Shown: positions 1-7,142 of the stretch, piece by piece
Layout: each line of letters opens with the position of its first letter
How positions within the stretch are numbered: position 1 is the first letter of the stretch
Source: Emcibacteraceae bacterium
GTDB lineage: Bacteria; Pseudomonadota; Alphaproteobacteria; Sphingomonadales; Emcibacteraceae
Direction of reading: 5' to 3'
DNA: 14,042 nucleotides
Assembly (NCBI GenBank): GCA_016763335.1
Contig: JAESUD010000160.1
Span: forward strand, 1 to 14,042
Notes under the pieces: generated by a model
Seen by the model: the letters and a program-made list of their open reading frames with translations, nothing else
What the model was told of the DNA's origin: nothing
Databases searched by the model: none
Made by a program: the position numbers and the translations under genes

Positions 1-763
1 GAAGTTTCGGGCTTATATCATAATCCTGCAATGTGCCGTTAGCGGTAAATTCACTAGGTCCCCACATGGTTTGATACACACCGCGGTTACCGCTCTTGCC
101 ATTATCACGAAAGCCGTAATCGACACAATCGCCGTGACACATATGTTGATCATAAAAGGCATTTTCCGCTTCAAGATATTCAGGGTCGTCAAATGTTTCG
201 GCCGCTTCATGTTTGTTAATGGCGTCCTGATATTTTTGTGGTAATTGACTGATCCATTCACGGTTATCGGCAACCCATTGCGGGGTGCTGATCAGCGGAC
301 TACCGAATATTGCGGCGCGAAGTCCGTCTTCATTTTTTACGGCATATTCCGCTGATAAAGTCCCGCCCCAGCTATGACCCGCAATGATGACTTCGTCTAG
401 ATTAAGTGCTTCGCGAATTTGGCTGATTTCTTTGACAAAATGTTCAACCGTCCAAGTGCTTTGATCATTTATATCATCAACAAACTTTGATGACATACCA
501 TTCCCCAGTTGATCATAAAGGATAACCGGATATGTATCTGAAAGCTCAACATAGGCCATTAATCCACGGTGAGTACCGCCCGGCCCGCCGTGCATGACGA
601 TTATTGCCGGTTTTTTACCAAGATGTTCGATGCCGTTTAAGCGGTACCATAATTTGCCACCATCCACCTGTATATAACCGGATTGATCCGGGTCTTCGTG
701 GGCGAATGTTGGGGCCGTTATACTGACCATAACCATTATAATAAAAAGGTGAAAATATCTCAT
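1..763 (-). CDS. exported proline iminopeptidase-like alpha/beta hydrolase (S33), C-terminus cut off
   Basis: The minus-strand frame is open from an ATG at 763 to the left edge, giving 254 codons with no stop. Residues 1-21 look like a signal peptide (hydrophobic stretch ending TFA), so the protein is probably exported. HGGPGG at 58-63 is the oxyanion-hole loop typical of proline iminopeptidases. YDQLGNG at 83-89 matches the YDQxGxG element of the family. GHSWGG at 129-134 is the nucleophile elbow with Ser131. The family removes N-terminal residues, often proline, from peptides. The Asp and His of the catalytic triad should lie in the missing C-terminal part. The gene is divergent from the acetyltransferase gene that starts at 847. 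The fold assignment is firm; the substrate is inferred, since related S33 members have other esterase or peptidase roles. Confidence 0.88.
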   Translation of the reverse strand, partial: MRYFHLFIIMVMVSITAPTFAHEDPDQSGYIQVDGGKLWYRLNGIEHLGKKPAIIVMHGGPGGTHRGLMAYVELSDTYPVILYDQLGNGMSSKFVDDINDQSTWTVEHFVKEISQIREALNLDEVIIAGHSWGGTLSAEYAVKNEDGLRAAIFGSPLISTPQWVADNREWISQLPQKYQDAINKHEAAETFDDPEYLEAENAFYDQHMCHGDCVDYGFRDNGKSGNRGVYQTMWGPSEFTANGTLQDYDISPKL

Positions 764-846
764 GACAAATCCCGCTATATATGTTCTGCTAAATCTTGAA
801 AACAGTTAAAACTAAATTGAATGTCATTGCAAGGCAGGAAGATAAT

Positions 847-1401
847 ATGAGCAAAAAATTTACCCATAGATTAGCAACAATGGACGATGCGCCGGCAATC
901 CGTGATGTGATGACCAAGGCGATATATGAACTACAAAAAGACTTTTTAAGTGAAGAACAATTAAAAGCGGCCCCTAATTTTATGGGACTTGATACAACGC
1001 TTATTCAAGATCAAACATATTATGTTATTTTGCACGGTGAGGGCATGGATAATGAAACCATCGTTGGTTGCGGCGGTTGGGGTAAGCGGGCAACACTTTA
1101 CGGTGGTGATAAATCTGCAGGGCGCAGTAATGAATTGCTTGATCCCAAAAAAGACAGAGCAAGGGTAAGGGCAATGTATTGCCACCCCGACTGGGCAAGA
1201 AATGGTATTGGTAGTATGATTATGAATATCGTCGAGGGCGCCGCGAGAGACGCAGGCTTTAATAAAATGACCTTAGGGTCGACACTGGCAGGTGAAAAGC
1301 TTTATCAGCATTATGGCTATAAAGAAATTTCCCGGACTATGGACGTAACCGAAGATGGCGTCGAAGTGCCTTTGATTAGAATGATAAAGGATTTTAAATG
1401 A
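847..1401 (+). CDS. GNAT family N-acetyltransferase
   Basis: This 184-residue protein has the layout of a stand-alone GNAT acetyltransferase, which moves an acetyl group from acetyl-CoA to an amine. RVRAMYCHPDWARNGIGS at 106-123 is the core strand followed by the acetyl-CoA pyrophosphate-binding loop. A helix (MIMNIVEGAARDAGF) and LAGEKLYQHYGYKE near 148-160 complete motifs A and B. I chose the ATG at 847 because AGGAAG lies at 836-841 with 5-base spacing. The frame stays open upstream to a TTG at 796, but that extension has no comparable ribosome site and does not look like family sequence. The stop overlaps the next gene's start as ATGA, suggesting translational coupling with the thioesterase. 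The substrate cannot be told from sequence. Confidence 0.9.
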   Translation: MSKKFTHRLATMDDAPAIRDVMTKAIYELQKDFLSEEQLKAAPNFMGLDTTLIQDQTYYVILHGEGMDNETIVGCGGWGKRATLYGGDKSAGRSNELLDPKKDRARVRAMYCHPDWARNGIGSMIMNIVEGAARDAGFNKMTLGSTLAGEKLYQHYGYKEISRTMDVTEDGVEVPLIRMIKDFK

Positions 1402-2177
1402 TCCATCATACAGATAGAACCATTCACCTTACCGATATTGTTTTTCCAAAAAACACCAATCATCATGATACACTTTTTGGTGGTGCGGCCCTTAGTTATA
1501 TGGATAAGGTGGCGTTTATCGCGGCGACACGTTTCGGTAGGCGGCATTTTGTTACGGCATCCTGTGATAATATCGATTTTGTTAAGCCAGCCTTAAAAGG
1601 CAATATTGTTGATTTTGCCGCAACCGTAATTTCGGCGGGAAGGCAGTCGCTTAAAGTTGAAGTGGTCATGCAGGCGGAAGATATGCTCACCGGGGAACGG
1701 GTAATATGCACACGCGGTATTTTTAATATGGTAGCGGTTCCTGGTAAAGATCAGCATGATATGGACGAGGTGGCGCTTTCAGATTTAAAAATGGCAGAAA
1801 AACCACGCGGTGATCAGGATGTTGATTTGCGGATAGTTGAATTGGTTTTTGCCGATGATACCAACCACCACGGTACTTTATTTGGTGGCCATGGGCTTTC
1901 ATTAATGGCAAAGGCCGGTTTTATCGCCTCAACGAGAAAATGCCGTGAAGTAATGGTATTGGCATCACTTGAAAAAACTAGCTTCAAGGCACCAATTGCC
2001 ATTGGCGGTATCGTTGATTTATTGGCAAAAGTGGTGCGAATTGGAAGTAAGTCGATGACGGTAAATGTAAAAATGTGGGGCGAAGAGCTTTTAACAGGCG
2101 AACGTACTTTTTGTGCAGATAGCGATTTTATAATGGTGGCAGTAGACGAAAATGGTAAGTCTAAAAAATTTAAATAA
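1398..2177 (+). CDS. double-hotdog acyl-CoA thioesterase
   Basis: The 259-residue protein contains two tandem hotdog domains, roughly residues 8-115 and 142-250, resembling the YciA/ACOT7 type of acyl-CoA thioesterase that hydrolyses acyl-CoA to free acid and CoA. Each half has the family signature: TNHHDTLFGGAALSYMD at 20-36 and TNHHGTLFGGHGLSLMA at 155-171. Each also has a later LTGER element (97-101 and 232-236). In the first half the helix Asp (Asp36) is present, whereas in the second it is Ala171; the Asn is kept in both (Asn21, Asn156). In ACOT7 one Asn from one domain and one Asp from the other form the working site, so Asn156 plus Asp36 could form the single active site here. It overlaps the acetyltransferase gene by 4 bp. 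No signal peptide is visible, so it is probably cytoplasmic. Acyl-chain preference is unknown. Confidence 0.88.
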   Translation: MIHHTDRTIHLTDIVFPKNTNHHDTLFGGAALSYMDKVAFIAATRFGRRHFVTASCDNIDFVKPALKGNIVDFAATVISAGRQSLKVEVVMQAEDMLTGERVICTRGIFNMVAVPGKDQHDMDEVALSDLKMAEKPRGDQDVDLRIVELVFADDTNHHGTLFGGHGLSLMAKAGFIASTRKCREVMVLASLEKTSFKAPIAIGGIVDLLAKVVRIGSKSMTVNVKMWGEELLTGERTFCADSDFIMVAVDENGKSKKFK

Positions 2178-2562
2178 TGACAATTTAATTGCAGTCTTCG
2201 ACCGATTTCCTGTCGAAATGAGAGAAAAGCTTTTAAAACTTCGAGAAATAATAATCGAAGAAGCAATAGCAAACACTAAGGTTGGCGAAATTGAAGAAAG
2301 CCTAAAATGGGGGCAGCCCAGCTATGTACCATTAAATGGCAGCGGCTCCCCAATAAGGCTAGGCGTTGAGAAGAAATCGCCGGGAAAGTTTGGCCTTTAT
2401 GTGAGTTGCAACACTAACCTGATTGAAACATTTAAACATATTTATCCTGATCAATTTAATTATAGTGGAAACAGGGCTGTTCTTTTTAGCGCGGGATCAC
2501 ATTTACCCGAAAATGAACTACGTCATATAATCAATATTGCCCTTACTTATCATCTTAAATGA
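2152..2562 (+). CDS. DUF1801 (YdhG-like) protein
   Basis: This 136-residue protein matches the DUF1801 family by its pattern: an N-terminal helix (FDRFPVEMREKLLKLREIIIEEA), then EIEESLKWGQPSYVP, a central VEKKSPGKFGLYVSC strand region, and a C-terminal helix. The family is small, soluble and without an established biochemical role. The ATG at 2152 lies inside the end of the thioesterase gene (26-bp overlap in another frame). A later in-frame ATG at 2218 would remove the first helix expected for the family and has no ribosome site, so I prefer 2152. Overlap implies co-transcription with the two genes upstream. The stop is one base from the end of the convergent DUF2461 gene. Confidence 0.82.
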   Translation: MVSLKNLNNDNLIAVFDRFPVEMREKLLKLREIIIEEAIANTKVGEIEESLKWGQPSYVPLNGSGSPIRLGVEKKSPGKFGLYVSCNTNLIETFKHIYPDQFNYSGNRAVLFSAGSHLPENELRHIINIALTYHLK

Positions 2563-2563
2563 C

Positions 2564-3259
2564 TTAAAATTCAATGCCCTTAGCGTCGCAGATAAAGGCC
2601 ATTAACGGGCTCGCCGCTTCAAACGTTTTCACCACTTCATCTATAAAATCAGCGTTTTGAGTGATTTTATAATCAGCTTCGCTTTTCATGGCAAAGAAGC
2701 TTTTTCGCTTTAAATCTTCAATATATTTATGATCAGCATCATAACCGCGCGGCGGGCGTTTTAAGCCGTCACCATTAATGGCACCAAAGGTATTTATAAT
2801 GTCTTCATTTTCTATAACGGCTTGCCATTTTTTGGGATAATAACAAATACGGTCACGAATTTCACCAAGCGTCGTGCTGTCAGGCAGCCAAATGCCACCA
2901 CCAAAAAATATACCGTCTTTTTTAAGGTTAATATAAAAGCCAGGCGCGTGGGCATCTTTGCCGAGTTTATGGCGGAATTGAATGCCTGCATTCTCTTTAT
3001 AGGGGCTTTTATTCTTTGAAAAACGTGCATCACGATATATGCGAAACATGGACCCGCCATTTGCCTTGGCAATGGCCATGTAATGCGGTGATATATCTTT
3101 TAACCGTTCACCCATATCGACAATAAAATCCATGCACGGCGTGACAATATCCGATTTATAACGCTCTTTATTATCCGTAAACCATTCGCGGTTGTTATTT
3201 TCTTTTAATTCATCAAAAAATTGCCAAAATTCTTTTGTGAAGCCATTGAAATATGCCAT
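2564..3259 (-). CDS. DUF2461 family protein (TIGR02453-like)
   Basis: The 231-residue product matches DUF2461, a family of conserved soluble proteins without a proven function. Visible family elements are FxGFTKEFWQFFDELKENNNREWFTDNKERY at the N-terminus, MFRIYRDARFSKNKSPYKENAGIQFRH in the middle, and PGFYINLKKDGIFFGGGIWLPD after it. The length is normal for the family. The ATG at 3259 overlaps the last base of the upstream lipoprotein gene's stop (TAATG), and AAGGACAGGTGA lies just before it, so translation is probably coupled. It is the last gene of the four-gene minus-strand operon. Confidence 0.87.
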   Translation of the reverse strand: MAYFNGFTKEFWQFFDELKENNNREWFTDNKERYKSDIVTPCMDFIVDMGERLKDISPHYMAIAKANGGSMFRIYRDARFSKNKSPYKENAGIQFRHKLGKDAHAPGFYINLKKDGIFFGGGIWLPDSTTLGEIRDRICYYPKKWQAVIENEDIINTFGAINGDGLKRPPRGYDADHKYIEDLKRKSFFAMKSEADYKITQNADFIDEVVKTFEAASPLMAFICDAKGIEF

Positions 3260-4218
3260 TAATCACCTGTCCTTATGCCAAAATCGAGTGGGTCTTTTAC
3301 GATAATACTAAAATCACCAAAATCATAGGCGCGTCTGTTTTCCCCTTGTTCATACGGGGTTGTGGGATTAAGAATTGCCAAGGTCGCCTTGCGTAATTCA
3401 TTAAGATAACTTACCGGCTGCATGGTTTCGTTATGCCCAGGCAATAGATAATCTACATCATTTCTATAGCCGAACATAATCTGCGCGGACATAAAAAAGT
3501 CCTGAAAGCTTGCACTGTCTGAATAAACATAAATGGGGGCGGGGTAAAAACTATCCCCGGTCATCATCATGCGGTTTTCTTGGTCTATCAAAATGACACT
3601 GTCCGGGGAATGACCGGGAATATAAACCACTTGAATTTCGCGGTTTCCAAGGTCAATTATATCACCGTCATTTACAAATTTATCAATTTTAAATGCCTTG
3701 CTTTCATAAAAATCATAGGAGAAATTATCAGGCAGGTTTTTCCAGATGGTTTCACTGGTCACGCTACTACCAATTTCATCATGATTATGACCTTTGGTAT
3801 TATTCAGTGTATAGGGCATGTTAAGCCCGTAAATGGTATCAAATTGATAATTACTGCTGACATGATCATAATGTGTATGGGTATTCATAACAATTATTGG
3901 AAGGTCAGTAAGCTTATCAATGACCGCTTTTAAGTCACCAATGCCCTGAAGTGTATCCACAAGCATGGCTTTTTCAGTACCAAGTAAAAGATAACTTATC
4001 GCTTCCTGCCATTGATTTGGTTCATAAATGGCAAAGGTATTATCCGAGATTTTATATACTTCAAACCAGTCCTGGCCTGTATCGACCCTTTCAAAAGCGG
4101 ACCAACTCTGACGCGGTAATGGGTCATACCAATTTTCTTCTGCTGTTTCCTGCGCTTTTTTAGAGCAGGAAACAAGAAAAGTAGTAATCATTAATATCAG
4201 TATTAATTTATATCTCAT
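3259..4218 (-). CDS. metallo-beta-lactamase-fold hydrolase, predicted lipoprotein
   Basis: This 319-residue protein begins with a lipoprotein signal: a basic, hydrophobic stretch and the lipobox LVSC at 15-18. Cys18 would be lipidated, and Ser at the next position predicts outer-membrane sorting. The mature part is a metallo-beta-lactamase fold with HTHYDH at 114-119 (His114, His116, Asp118, His119), GHSPDS with His203, Asp222 in the TGD motif, and GH at 261-262 with His262. This is a complete ligand set for a two-metal (usually zinc) site. The fold hydrolyses many substrates (lactams, lactones, thioesters, phosphodiesters) and the substrate is not evident. The gene overlaps the upstream ArsC-like gene by 4 bp (ATGA), and AAGG sits about 8 bases before its ATG. 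A beta-lactamase role is possible but not shown. Confidence 0.87.
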   Translation of the reverse strand: MRYKLILILMITTFLVSCSKKAQETAEENWYDPLPRQSWSAFERVDTGQDWFEVYKISDNTFAIYEPNQWQEAISYLLLGTEKAMLVDTLQGIGDLKAVIDKLTDLPIIVMNTHTHYDHVSSNYQFDTIYGLNMPYTLNNTKGHNHDEIGSSVTSETIWKNLPDNFSYDFYESKAFKIDKFVNDGDIIDLGNREIQVVYIPGHSPDSVILIDQENRMMMTGDSFYPAPIYVYSDSASFQDFFMSAQIMFGYRNDVDYLLPGHNETMQPVSYLNELRKATLAILNPTTPYEQGENRRAYDFGDFSIIVKDPLDFGIRTGD

Positions 4219-4673
4219 TGGGCAACCTTTTTAAGATGGGTTCTTAGTTCTATTTTATCCATTTTTTCAATGTCTAGTTCAAGCATCTTCTTAATGCGAT
4301 CTTCAAGAATATTGAATGTTTCGGTAAAGTTATCTTCCATATTACCAAATTGAGCTCCCGGATCAGGCATGCCCCAATGAACATGAACGGATTTACCAAC
4401 ATAAGAAGGACATTTTTCTTTAAGTATTTTATCACATAAGGTAATAACGATATCCGGTTCCCAGTTGGAATATTGATCCCATGACCTACTGACTAGATTA
4501 GTCGAACTGTAATGATGTTTTTTTAATATTCTGTGGGCGACCGGTTGAATATCATCTTGAGGATGGCTGCCGCCGCTCATGGCTTTGATATTATGATCAA
4601 TATATTTTCTTGTTATGGCTTCGGCTATAATACTTCTGCTTACATTATAAGTACTTAGATATAAAATTTTCAT
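4215..4673 (-). CDS. ArsC/LMW-phosphatase-like protein lacking the P-loop cysteines (predicted pseudoenzyme)
   Basis: The 152-residue product is a paralogue of the neighbouring arsenate reductase-like protein and aligns from end to end. At the P-loop, where the family has CTxNxCRS, this protein reads STYNVSRS: Ser7 replaces the catalytic Cys and Ser12 replaces the second Cys (codons AGT and AGC). Arg13 and Ser14 remain. The later pair Cys80 and Cys88 (LCD...CP) and the general acid Asp104 in the DP motif are also kept. Without the nucleophile, neither arsenate reduction nor tyrosine phosphatase chemistry by the known mechanism is expected. The reading frame is intact, which argues for a kept, perhaps binding or regulatory, role. 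It lies 21 bp downstream of its sister gene and overlaps the lipoprotein gene by 4 bp. Confidence 0.85.
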   Translation of the reverse strand: MKILYLSTYNVSRSIIAEAITRKYIDHNIKAMSGGSHPQDDIQPVAHRILKKHHYSSTNLVSRSWDQYSNWEPDIVITLCDKILKEKCPSYVGKSVHVHWGMPDPGAQFGNMEDNFTETFNILEDRIKKMLELDIEKMDKIELRTHLKKVAQ

Positions 4674-4694
4674 AAATATTCTGCTTGTTTCGCG

Positions 4695-5150
4695 TTAAAT
4701 AATATTATTAAACAATGATGATAATTGATCGGCGTTCATATCTTCAAAGTTTTCATTTAACAGTTTTTTGATACGTTCTTCAAGGGTATTGATGGTGTGT
4801 TCAAAATTTTCTTGTTCGTTTTTATGTCCCTTTGATGGATCGCTAAGTCCCCAGTGAATTTTGAGGCAATCATTAAAATATATTGGGCAGGTTTCTCCCG
4901 CAGCTTGATCACATAATGTAATGATCACGTCGGGAATCCAATGTTCAAAGTCATTCCATGATTGGCTTTTTAACGATGAAATGTCATAATCACGGCGTCT
5001 TAAATGTTTAAGGGTGAGGGGGTGAATTTCGCCGCGTGGACTGCTTCCTGCGCTTCTCGCGGTGATGCGCGAGGCGGCGGTTTTATTGATAACAGCTTCA
5101 CCAATTATGCTTCTGCAAGCATTATGTGTACAAATTAACAATATTTTCAT
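4695..5150 (-). CDS. arsC: arsenate reductase, LMW protein tyrosine phosphatase type
   Basis: This 151-residue protein has the low-molecular-weight phosphatase fold in its thioredoxin-linked arsenate reductase form. The P-loop CTHNACRS spans 7-14 (Cys7 nucleophile, Cys12, Arg13). LCDQAAGETCP at 79-89 supplies Cys80 and Cys88, which correspond to the resolving pair of Bacillus and Staphylococcus ArsC (Cys82 and Cys89). HWGLSDP holds the general acid Asp104. The family reduces arsenate to arsenite in the cytoplasm, or removes phosphate from tyrosine. No arsR, arsB or acr3 gene is visible nearby, so an arsenic role is not confirmed by context. It is the first gene of the minus-strand operon, with AGGG about 8 bases before the ATG, and is divergent from the TPR-like gene at 5221. 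Confidence 0.82.
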   Translation of the reverse strand: MKILLICTHNACRSIIGEAVINKTAASRITARSAGSSPRGEIHPLTLKHLRRRDYDISSLKSQSWNDFEHWIPDVIITLCDQAAGETCPIYFNDCLKIHWGLSDPSKGHKNEQENFEHTINTLEERIKKLLNENFEDMNADQLSSLFNNII

Positions 5151-5220
5151 TGGTTTGCCCTATTTTTTTATGCAATATACATGATGTTAAAACAATAAGA
5201 ACTGGAAAAAAGGAATTTAG

Positions 5221-6165
5221 ATGCGGCTTTTATTATTACCGTTAATTATGGGGGGAATAATTGCAGGGACTTATCCGGCAATTGCACAAACAACGGTAGC
5301 AGATAACCCTATTGTTAAAGCGGCCTATGCAAAAAACACGACCCCATCCGGCGTTATATACCGGGATAAAGAATTTCAAAATTCCAGTAAAGAATGGTTT
5401 AAGGGTGATCTTGAAGTCGCCAATATTGTTTTTGCATCAGCACCGCATAAGGAAAGCTCTTTTAGCTGGCGTGGGCGCCGTGAAGGTTTTATGGGTAATT
5501 ATGCAAAAGCCATCGAAATTTTCACAGAAGGAATGGAACTTTTTCCAGACAGTTATGCCTTATATCGCTATCGCGGTTATTATTTAGTGCGTAATTACCA
5601 GTTTGAAGAAGGGATTATTGATCTTCGCCGTGCTGAAGAGCTGATCAAAGAGGTTAATGTGTCTACTAGGCAGGACGGCATACCCGGCAAATCAAATTTT
5701 AGTCCAAGCACGTTCAAGCGAAACATATATTATTACCTTGCTCAATCAAGTATGGCGACTGGCGATTACAATACTGTGATTGAATATATGGATAAAGCGG
5801 CAGCGGCAAATGAGCTTCGTGATAAGGATGATTTTCTGGTTTCAACATCATTTTATAAATATATGGCTCTCAGGAAACTAGGCCGTCATGATGAAGCGGA
5901 AAAAATGATTAAAGCAGTACCACGAGCACTTAATATCATTGCTAATAAAGATTATTTTGATGCGATACTATATTTACAAGGACGTTATAAACGTCAACAA
6001 TTCCTAATGCGTGCGGGCAACCTTGGGAGATATGCCATTGGTATGGTTGACAATTTTAACGGTGATGCCGTTGCAGCTAAGGAAATTTTTTCTGTAATAA
6101 GTAATAATAACCACAAGGGATATTGGCTTGCGGAAGTGGAACTGTTAAACCTTAAAGAAAATTAA
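5221..6165 (+). CDS. exported TPR-like protein of unknown function, paralogue 1
   Basis: I do not recognise a characterised family. The 314-residue product starts with a signal peptide (hydrophobic core, cleavage likely after AIA at 20-22), so it is probably periplasmic. The mature part is helical with TPR-like repeats: a segment around 82-112 (WRGRREGFMGNYAKAIEIF..GMELFPDS), a second around 115-143, and a later one at 171-193 (YYLAQSSMATGDYNTVIEYMDKA). Such repeats usually mediate protein-protein contacts. AGGA at 5211-5214 supports the ATG at 5221. It is followed 27 bp later by a clear paralogue, and the pair is probably co-transcribed. No catalytic motif is visible. Confidence 0.8.
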   Translation: MRLLLLPLIMGGIIAGTYPAIAQTTVADNPIVKAAYAKNTTPSGVIYRDKEFQNSSKEWFKGDLEVANIVFASAPHKESSFSWRGRREGFMGNYAKAIEIFTEGMELFPDSYALYRYRGYYLVRNYQFEEGIIDLRRAEELIKEVNVSTRQDGIPGKSNFSPSTFKRNIYYYLAQSSMATGDYNTVIEYMDKAAAANELRDKDDFLVSTSFYKYMALRKLGRHDEAEKMIKAVPRALNIIANKDYFDAILYLQGRYKRQQFLMRAGNLGRYAIGMVDNFNGDAVAAKEIFSVISNNNHKGYWLAEVELLNLKEN

Positions 6166-6192
6166 ATTATATTGATTTAAGGAGATACTTCT

Positions 6193-7122
6193 ATGCGGAT
6201 GCTTTTTGCTTTTCTGGTTCTATTTTCACTATTAATACAAAATAGCTTTGCACAAAGCCATGATGATGTGGTGATGGCCGCCTTTGCCATGACCCATACG
6301 CCGACCGGACGGGTGTTTCGTGATGTAAAATATAATATTGAAACTCAGGCATATTTTAAAAAAGATCTAGAAATTGCTAAAGCAACCATGAAAATTGCTC
6401 CGGAACGTCAAGATAGTTATGCTTGGCTCGGTAGACGTTATGGGTATCTCGGAAAACTTCCAGAAGCTATCGAGGTGTTTTCTGAAGGTTTAAAGAAATT
6501 TCCTGATAGTTATCAGCTTTATCGTTATCGTGCCCGTCATTTGGCGCGGAATTATCAATGGCAACAAGCCATTAAAGATTATAGAAAAGCGCTTGAATTG
6601 CTTGAGAATGAACCGGATAGTTATGAGCCAAATGGCATTGCAAATGATCTTGATCTAACCATAAGCACGTTCAAACAAAACATTCCCTATTATCTTGGTC
6701 AGACCAGTATGGCAACGGGGGACTATCAGACAGTAATTTCTGCAATGGATGAAGCGATTAATGTGCCGGTTTTATTTGCCTATATGGAAGAGCTTATTCC
6801 GGTGACCTTATGGAAATATCTCGCTCACCGTAAAATGGGTAATCATCAACTAGCCGAAGCCGAACTTGCGAAAGTCCCAGATGAATATCAGTTAATTGAA
6901 AATGATAGCTATCATGCAGCTGTTAATTATTTAAAAGGTAAATATGAACGCGAGGAATTTCTGAAATCGGCTGATGTGATTGGTAAATATGCTGTTGCAA
7001 TGAAAGATCATTTTGAAGGCCGCAATGAGGATGCCATTAAAATTTGGAACGAAATTACCGACGCAAGTCCCCGGGGTTTTTGGCCTGCGGAAGCGGAACT
7101 GATGATGATTTCAGGAAAATAA
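6193..7122 (+). CDS. exported TPR-like protein of unknown function, paralogue 2
   Basis: This 309-residue protein is a tandem duplicate of the preceding gene product. A signal peptide ends near SFA at 18-20. Shared landmarks include TPTGRVFRD (36-44; TPSGVIYRD in the sister), FPDSYQLYRYR (103-113), RNYQWQQAI, and STFKQNI..YYLGQTSMATGDYQTVI (158-182). TPR-like helical repeats run roughly from 75 to 230. AAGGAG at 6179-6184 gives a strong ribosome site 8 bases before the ATG. The end of the gene lies in an inverted repeat shared with convergent dpaL. The function is unknown; the architecture fits a periplasmic scaffold or interaction module. Confidence 0.8.
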   Translation: MRMLFAFLVLFSLLIQNSFAQSHDDVVMAAFAMTHTPTGRVFRDVKYNIETQAYFKKDLEIAKATMKIAPERQDSYAWLGRRYGYLGKLPEAIEVFSEGLKKFPDSYQLYRYRARHLARNYQWQQAIKDYRKALELLENEPDSYEPNGIANDLDLTISTFKQNIPYYLGQTSMATGDYQTVISAMDEAINVPVLFAYMEELIPVTLWKYLAHRKMGNHQLAEAELAKVPDEYQLIENDSYHAAVNYLKGKYEREEFLKSADVIGKYAVAMKDHFEGRNEDAIKIWNEITDASPRGFWPAEAELMMISGK

Positions 7123-7142
7123 ATTTTTTATGTTCCTGAAAT
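7108..7142. terminator. hairpin spanning the ends of two convergent genes, possible bidirectional terminator
   Basis: ATTTCAGGAA at 7108-7117 and TTCCTGAAAT at 7133-7142 form a perfect 10-bp inverted repeat. The 15-base AT-rich interior can pair further (ATAAA at 7119-7123 with TTTAT at 7127-7131). The stem covers the last codons of both convergent genes, and both stop codons sit in the interior. Neither strand has a T-run after the stem, so it is not a classic intrinsic terminator. It could still block 3' decay or terminate with help from Rho. Confidence 0.45.

Noticed and set aside
796..846. N-terminal extension of the acetyltransferase from a TTG start
   Set aside because: The added 17 residues do not resemble GNAT sequence, and a good ribosome site precedes the ATG at 847.
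1814..2272. Minus-strand open frame opposite the thioesterase gene
   Set aside because: It is antisense to two well-supported genes and has no family features.
4695..5150. A classical ars (arsenic resistance) operon
   Set aside because: Only the ArsC-like pair is present; no ArsR regulator, arsenite pump or methyltransferase is visible in the window.
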